64,000 nucleotides of DNA from Candidatus Woesearchaeota archaeon (GTDB taxonomy: Archaea > Nanobdellota > Nanobdellia > Woesearchaeales > JABGXB01): NCBI GenBank assembly GCA_018675975.1, contig JABGXB010000003.1:66181-130180 (forward strand). Direction: 5' to 3'. Positions 61,355 to 64,000 of the stretch are shown here, in pieces (position 1 is the stretch's first letter; each line of letters starts with the position of its first letter). The notes beneath the pieces were generated by a model. It was not told the origin of the DNA and made no database searches. It saw nothing but the letters and a program-made list of their open reading frames with translations. Both the position numbers and the translations under genes were made by a program.

Positions 61355-62997
61355 TCACGAAGAACAATTTCTGCCCAACTAATTAATCCAATTTTCTTTT
61401 TATATAATTCAGTCATTATATTAAATTGAGCATATGCTTTATCTCTACTTTCATCTTGAAAATCACTTTGTTGATTATCATTAATTTCTTTTTCTTCTTC
61501 TTCTTTTTTAGTTTTACCTGATAATTTACTCATGGTTTTTTTTAATGTTTCTTTATCTAAATTACCACCAGCCATAGCATTAATTAATTCAAATCCACCC
61601 TTAAATACTCCAATAAATGGCTCTATAATAGAATCTTTTTTTTCATCTTTTTTATCTTCATCATCGTTTTTTAAACCAGCTTGTTCTACAAGTTTATCTT
61701 CTTTAATATAATCAGTACCAGGAATATCAATATCCTCTCCTTTTGATGCTAAAACTAATTCTAATTCTTCTTTATAATTATTAAAAATATCATTTAATTG
61801 ATCTACAAAACCTCCAACTAATTCAAAGTTTTTAACATCATTTAATAATAAATAAGCTTCATACTGTTCATCAGTCCATTCATATAAATTAAAAATTAAT
61901 TCAGTTCTACCAACATGTGTAACTTGTCCTCCTTGTGTTGCCTGAGGTCTTGTTCTAAAATCAAAATGAGATACAAAATAAAATCCTTTATATTCTTTTT
62001 TATCATGAATTTTTTTATCATCAGGTCTATCTATTCTCGCTACAATTTCCATTTCCATAAGCATTTGATCTATAAATGATAAAATTTCAGGGTCTGATAA
62101 TCTTTGAGTTTTAGAACCTAATCGTCTTTCAACTTTTAAATATGGTAATAACCAATCAATATTTAATTTTAATACATTATAATGACGTCTTAAATCTTGA
62201 ATTAAGAATTTTTTTCTTTGCATTAATTCATGATATGAATTATCTAACCAATTATAATAAGCAGAAACTTTTTCTGCAAGTGCATTTAATAAAAGTACTG
62301 AGTATTGTGGATTTTTTTTTTTAAATCCAAAGCTTTCTAAAAATTTTTTAACAGACATATGTGGAGGTTTATGATTATTCATAAAAAGAGTTGGAAGAGT
62401 TGTAAATTGTATTTGCTGAGCCATTCCAAAAATACTTTGAGGTGATTGAACTCCACCTAAAACAAATGAATTCCATATATTTTTTAAATTTAAATCAGCT
62501 GTTTCCCAATTTTCATCTAATTTAAAATAACTATCATAAAATGCCAATCGTTCTTCAATTACTCTTATATTTCTCAAAATTGGAAACATCTCTCTAGACA
62601 TTCTACCAATTCCTGTTAATAAATTTGTAATACGGTCTTGAAATATTCCTTGTTTCTGACCCAATTGATTACCAACTTGACTAATTTCTGATCCAGTATA
62701 AGTATCTAAAGTTTTTTTAATATCTTTAATACCAAAATCATCTCTATATATTCCTAACATAATATAATAAATATGTTCAATTGACTGAGAAAATTTAATC
62801 CATGTTACTGGATATTTTTTAATTGGTTTTCCTAAAAAATCTTCAATTTCAGATGATTTTAAAGAACCCAAAAATTTTTTGATTCTTGAATTTACTTTCA
62901 AATCTTTATGTCTAACATTTTTTCTTTCAAACCTTGGGCTAGATTTAATTCTTTCTATTTCTTTACAAATATCTTTTTTTTTTAAATCGTCACCCAT
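61351..62997 (-). CDS. Conserved-looking soluble protein of unknown function
   Basis: 548 aa, no signal peptide. Basic N-terminus (RFERKNVRHKDLKVNSRIKK), a long helical centre (about 55-330, coiled-coil-like), a domain at about 340-420 with FYFVSHFDFRTRPQ and GRTELIFNLYEW, and an acidic/lysine C-terminus before a final hydrophobic-poor helix. No known family comes to mind. It is the first gene on its strand past the 3' end of two small membrane genes and may share their transcript (gap 14 nt). Confidence 0.6.
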   Translation of the reverse strand: MGDDLKKKDICKEIERIKSSPRFERKNVRHKDLKVNSRIKKFLGSLKSSEIEDFLGKPIKKYPVTWIKFSQSIEHIYYIMLGIYRDDFGIKDIKKTLDTYTGSEISQVGNQLGQKQGIFQDRITNLLTGIGRMSREMFPILRNIRVIEERLAFYDSYFKLDENWETADLNLKNIWNSFVLGGVQSPQSIFGMAQQIQFTTLPTLFMNNHKPPHMSVKKFLESFGFKKKNPQYSVLLLNALAEKVSAYYNWLDNSYHELMQRKKFLIQDLRRHYNVLKLNIDWLLPYLKVERRLGSKTQRLSDPEILSFIDQMLMEMEIVARIDRPDDKKIHDKKEYKGFYFVSHFDFRTRPQATQGGQVTHVGRTELIFNLYEWTDEQYEAYLLLNDVKNFELVGGFVDQLNDIFNNYKEELELVLASKGEDIDIPGTDYIKEDKLVEQAGLKNDDEDKKDEKKDSIIEPFIGVFKGGFELINAMAGGNLDKETLKKTMSKLSGKTKKEEEEKEINDNQQSDFQDESRDKAYAQFNIMTELYKKKIGLISWAEIVLRD

Positions 62998-63011
62998 TTT
63001 TTACTATATAA

Positions 63012-63392
63012 TTATTTTTTTAAAAATAATTTTAAAAAATCATTAAATTGTTGTCTTTGTTGCCAAATATTTATCATTATAGGAAATATACCTAAAGCTA
63101 AAGTCAATAATCCAATTATTGCTAAAAATTTAAATTGATTTTCATCAAAATATTTTAAGATAAATAATATAACTGATAATACTATTATTACAAAATATAA
63201 CATAACTGTTTTTGATAAAAGTGAATTTGTTCTTAATAAGTTTAAATTCATTCTTTCAATTTCATTAAGTATTAAATATTTTGAATTAGTATCATAATTA
63301 TCAATTTTAGGTTTTGAATCTAAAGCTATTTTTTTTATAGTACTCTTCTTATTATTTGTACTCACATTTTTTTTTGTTTTTTTTAATGCCAT
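63012..63392 (-). CDS. Small two-helix membrane protein with basic tail
   Basis: 126 aa. N-terminal lysine-rich cytoplasmic segment (ALKKTKKNVSTNNKKSTIKK), a helical middle, then two transmembrane helices (TVMLYFVIIVLSVILFIL and FLAIIGLLTLALGIFPIMI) and a short basic end. I start at ATG 63392, just past the stop of the preceding gene, with GAGG 7 nt upstream; the ORF from 63404 overlaps it. Unknown role. Confidence 0.6.
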   Translation of the reverse strand: MALKKTKKNVSTNNKKSTIKKIALDSKPKIDNYDTNSKYLILNEIERMNLNLLRTNSLLSKTVMLYFVIIVLSVILFILKYFDENQFKFLAIIGLLTLALGIFPIMINIWQQRQQFNDFLKLFLKK

Positions 63393-63393
63393 T

Positions 63394-63825
63394 TTAATCC
63401 TCAAAATAAATTATTTTTTTCTTTTTTGTACACTTCAATTGACTTTTTAATACAGGAAGTATTTGTATTTTGTATATTGGTTTATTTTTCAATACTGATT
63501 TACTAAATGAATATGAAAATGATTTTATCATATCAACTTCAAGAGATTGATTAATATCAGCAAGTCCAACTCCAAACTCATCTTCATTTACGACTTGATA
63601 AGCAAAATTACCAATTGCAATACCTTCATTTTTAATAGTAATATTAAACATTATATTATCACCAACTTGTTCTTGATATTTATTTGTAATTTTAAAATCT
63701 ACAGCACTTTGACATGGATCAAACTTTTCAATGCCAGATTTTATTAAATAATTTATTAAAAACAATATTCCTATTAAAATAATTATACCTATGCTTCTAT
63801 AAATTAGCTTATTTACACCTCCCAT
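63394..63825 (-). CDS. Membrane-anchored extracellular beta-sandwich protein
   Basis: 143 aa. One N-terminal anchor (IGIIILIGILFLINYLI), then an extracellular domain of about 105 aa (DFKITNKYQEQVGDNIMFNITIKNEG, broken as DFKITNKYQEQVG and NIMFNITIKNEG) like a CARDB/Ig-type beta-sandwich. Ends with a basic KKKK. It heads a minus-strand run of three genes. Confidence 0.62.
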   Translation of the reverse strand: MGGVNKLIYRSIGIIILIGILFLINYLIKSGIEKFDPCQSAVDFKITNKYQEQVGDNIMFNITIKNEGIAIGNFAYQVVNEDEFGVGLADINQSLEVDMIKSFSYSFSKSVLKNKPIYKIQILPVLKSQLKCTKKKKIIYFED

Positions 63826-63889
63826 TTATAAATAAAAATATGATTTTAAATTTATAAGTTTATCTAGACTATTATAAACAAAATATAAA

Positions 63890-64000
63890 TTAAAATAATT
63901 TGTTTTTAAAATAATAATAAATTCCAATTAATATAATAATTGCAATCAAATAAATTGGAGTCACAAATATTTGCCATGCAATAATTTTAATCCAACCTAA
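63890..64000 (-). CDS. Membrane protein, start beyond the window
   Basis: Frame open from base 64000 down to TAA at 63892-63890: 36 residues, with a single transmembrane helix (IFVTPIYLIAIIILIGIYY) near the C-terminus and a short basic tail. The rest of the gene lies outside, so the family cannot be judged. Confidence 0.5.
   Translation of the reverse strand, partial: LGWIKIIAWQIFVTPIYLIAIIILIGIYYYFKNKLF

Noticed and set aside
1-64000. tRNA and rRNA genes
   Set aside because: Scanned for TTCGAAT-type T-arms and GC-rich clover-leaf stretches; the only GC-rich places are element A, the tandem units, the hydrolase gene and conserved coding segments.
1-64000. Sigma-type -35/-10 promoters across the window
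   Set aside because: TATAAT-like words occur everywhere in such AT-rich DNA; without statistics no individual hit can be supported.

Overview
The window is very AT-rich (GC by eye near 20-25%) and comes from an archaeon of the DPANN type, most like Woesearchaeales/Pacearchaeales. The archaeal genes are aIF5A, aIF6, ribosomal protein L40e, a histone, ATP-dependent DNA ligase, two diphthamide genes (Dph2, Dph6), the NreA repair factor and XerA-like and HtpX proteins. Many genes have an archaeal TATA box about 25 nt upstream of the start codon, so many transcripts look leaderless. Others carry an AGAGG-type Shine-Dalgarno with a 5-7 nt spacer. There are no tRNA or rRNA genes and no CRISPR array.

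Layout. 0-6.7 kb: housekeeping genes (short Dph2, IMP dehydrogenase, exonuclease III, L40e, aIF5A) plus a HEPN/MNT toxin-antitoxin pair. 6.7-16 kb: a four-gene minus-strand operon of huge cell-surface proteins headed by a pilin-like protein, then a non-coding gap with a candidate small RNA. 16.4-24.5 kb: small membrane and secreted proteins, including a secreted Spherulin-4-like glycosidase, an aIF6-Dph6 operon, a frameshifted 2-phosphoglycerate kinase, RadC and a histone. 24.6-35 kb: a second surface-protein operon paralogous to the first (pilin-like protein plus a 1808-aa protein), then NreA. 35.9-38.4 kb: a compositionally distinct island with structured repeats, an alpha/beta hydrolase and a tyrosine recombinase. 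38.5-46 kb: LemA/HtpX, an AAA ATPase behind twin palindromes, and a GLUG/Ig-repeat surface protein. 46-56.6 kb: DNA ligase and a block of unrecognised genes around a complete bacterial sigma-70 factor. 56.6-64 kb: a polysaccharide deacetylase/acyltransferase/Nudix operon, NAD kinase, TrmB, a ZIP transporter and lineage-specific membrane proteins.

The two strongest discoveries follow. First, the window holds a full-length RpoD-like sigma factor (regions 1.2 to 4.2, with the -10, -35 and clamp-binding residues retained). It carries a novel 285-aa N-terminal extension and is translationally coupled behind a 784-aa protein that looks like an array of helix-turn-helix modules; the pair is driven by an archaeal TATA box. 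Second, two tandem 300-bp non-coding units have a fold dominated by tandem sheared G.A pairs, and two of the three differences between the copies are matched changes across one internal loop. They lie beside a related structured element, a compositionally foreign hydrolase and a XerA-type recombinase, which together resemble a cassette-like mobile system.
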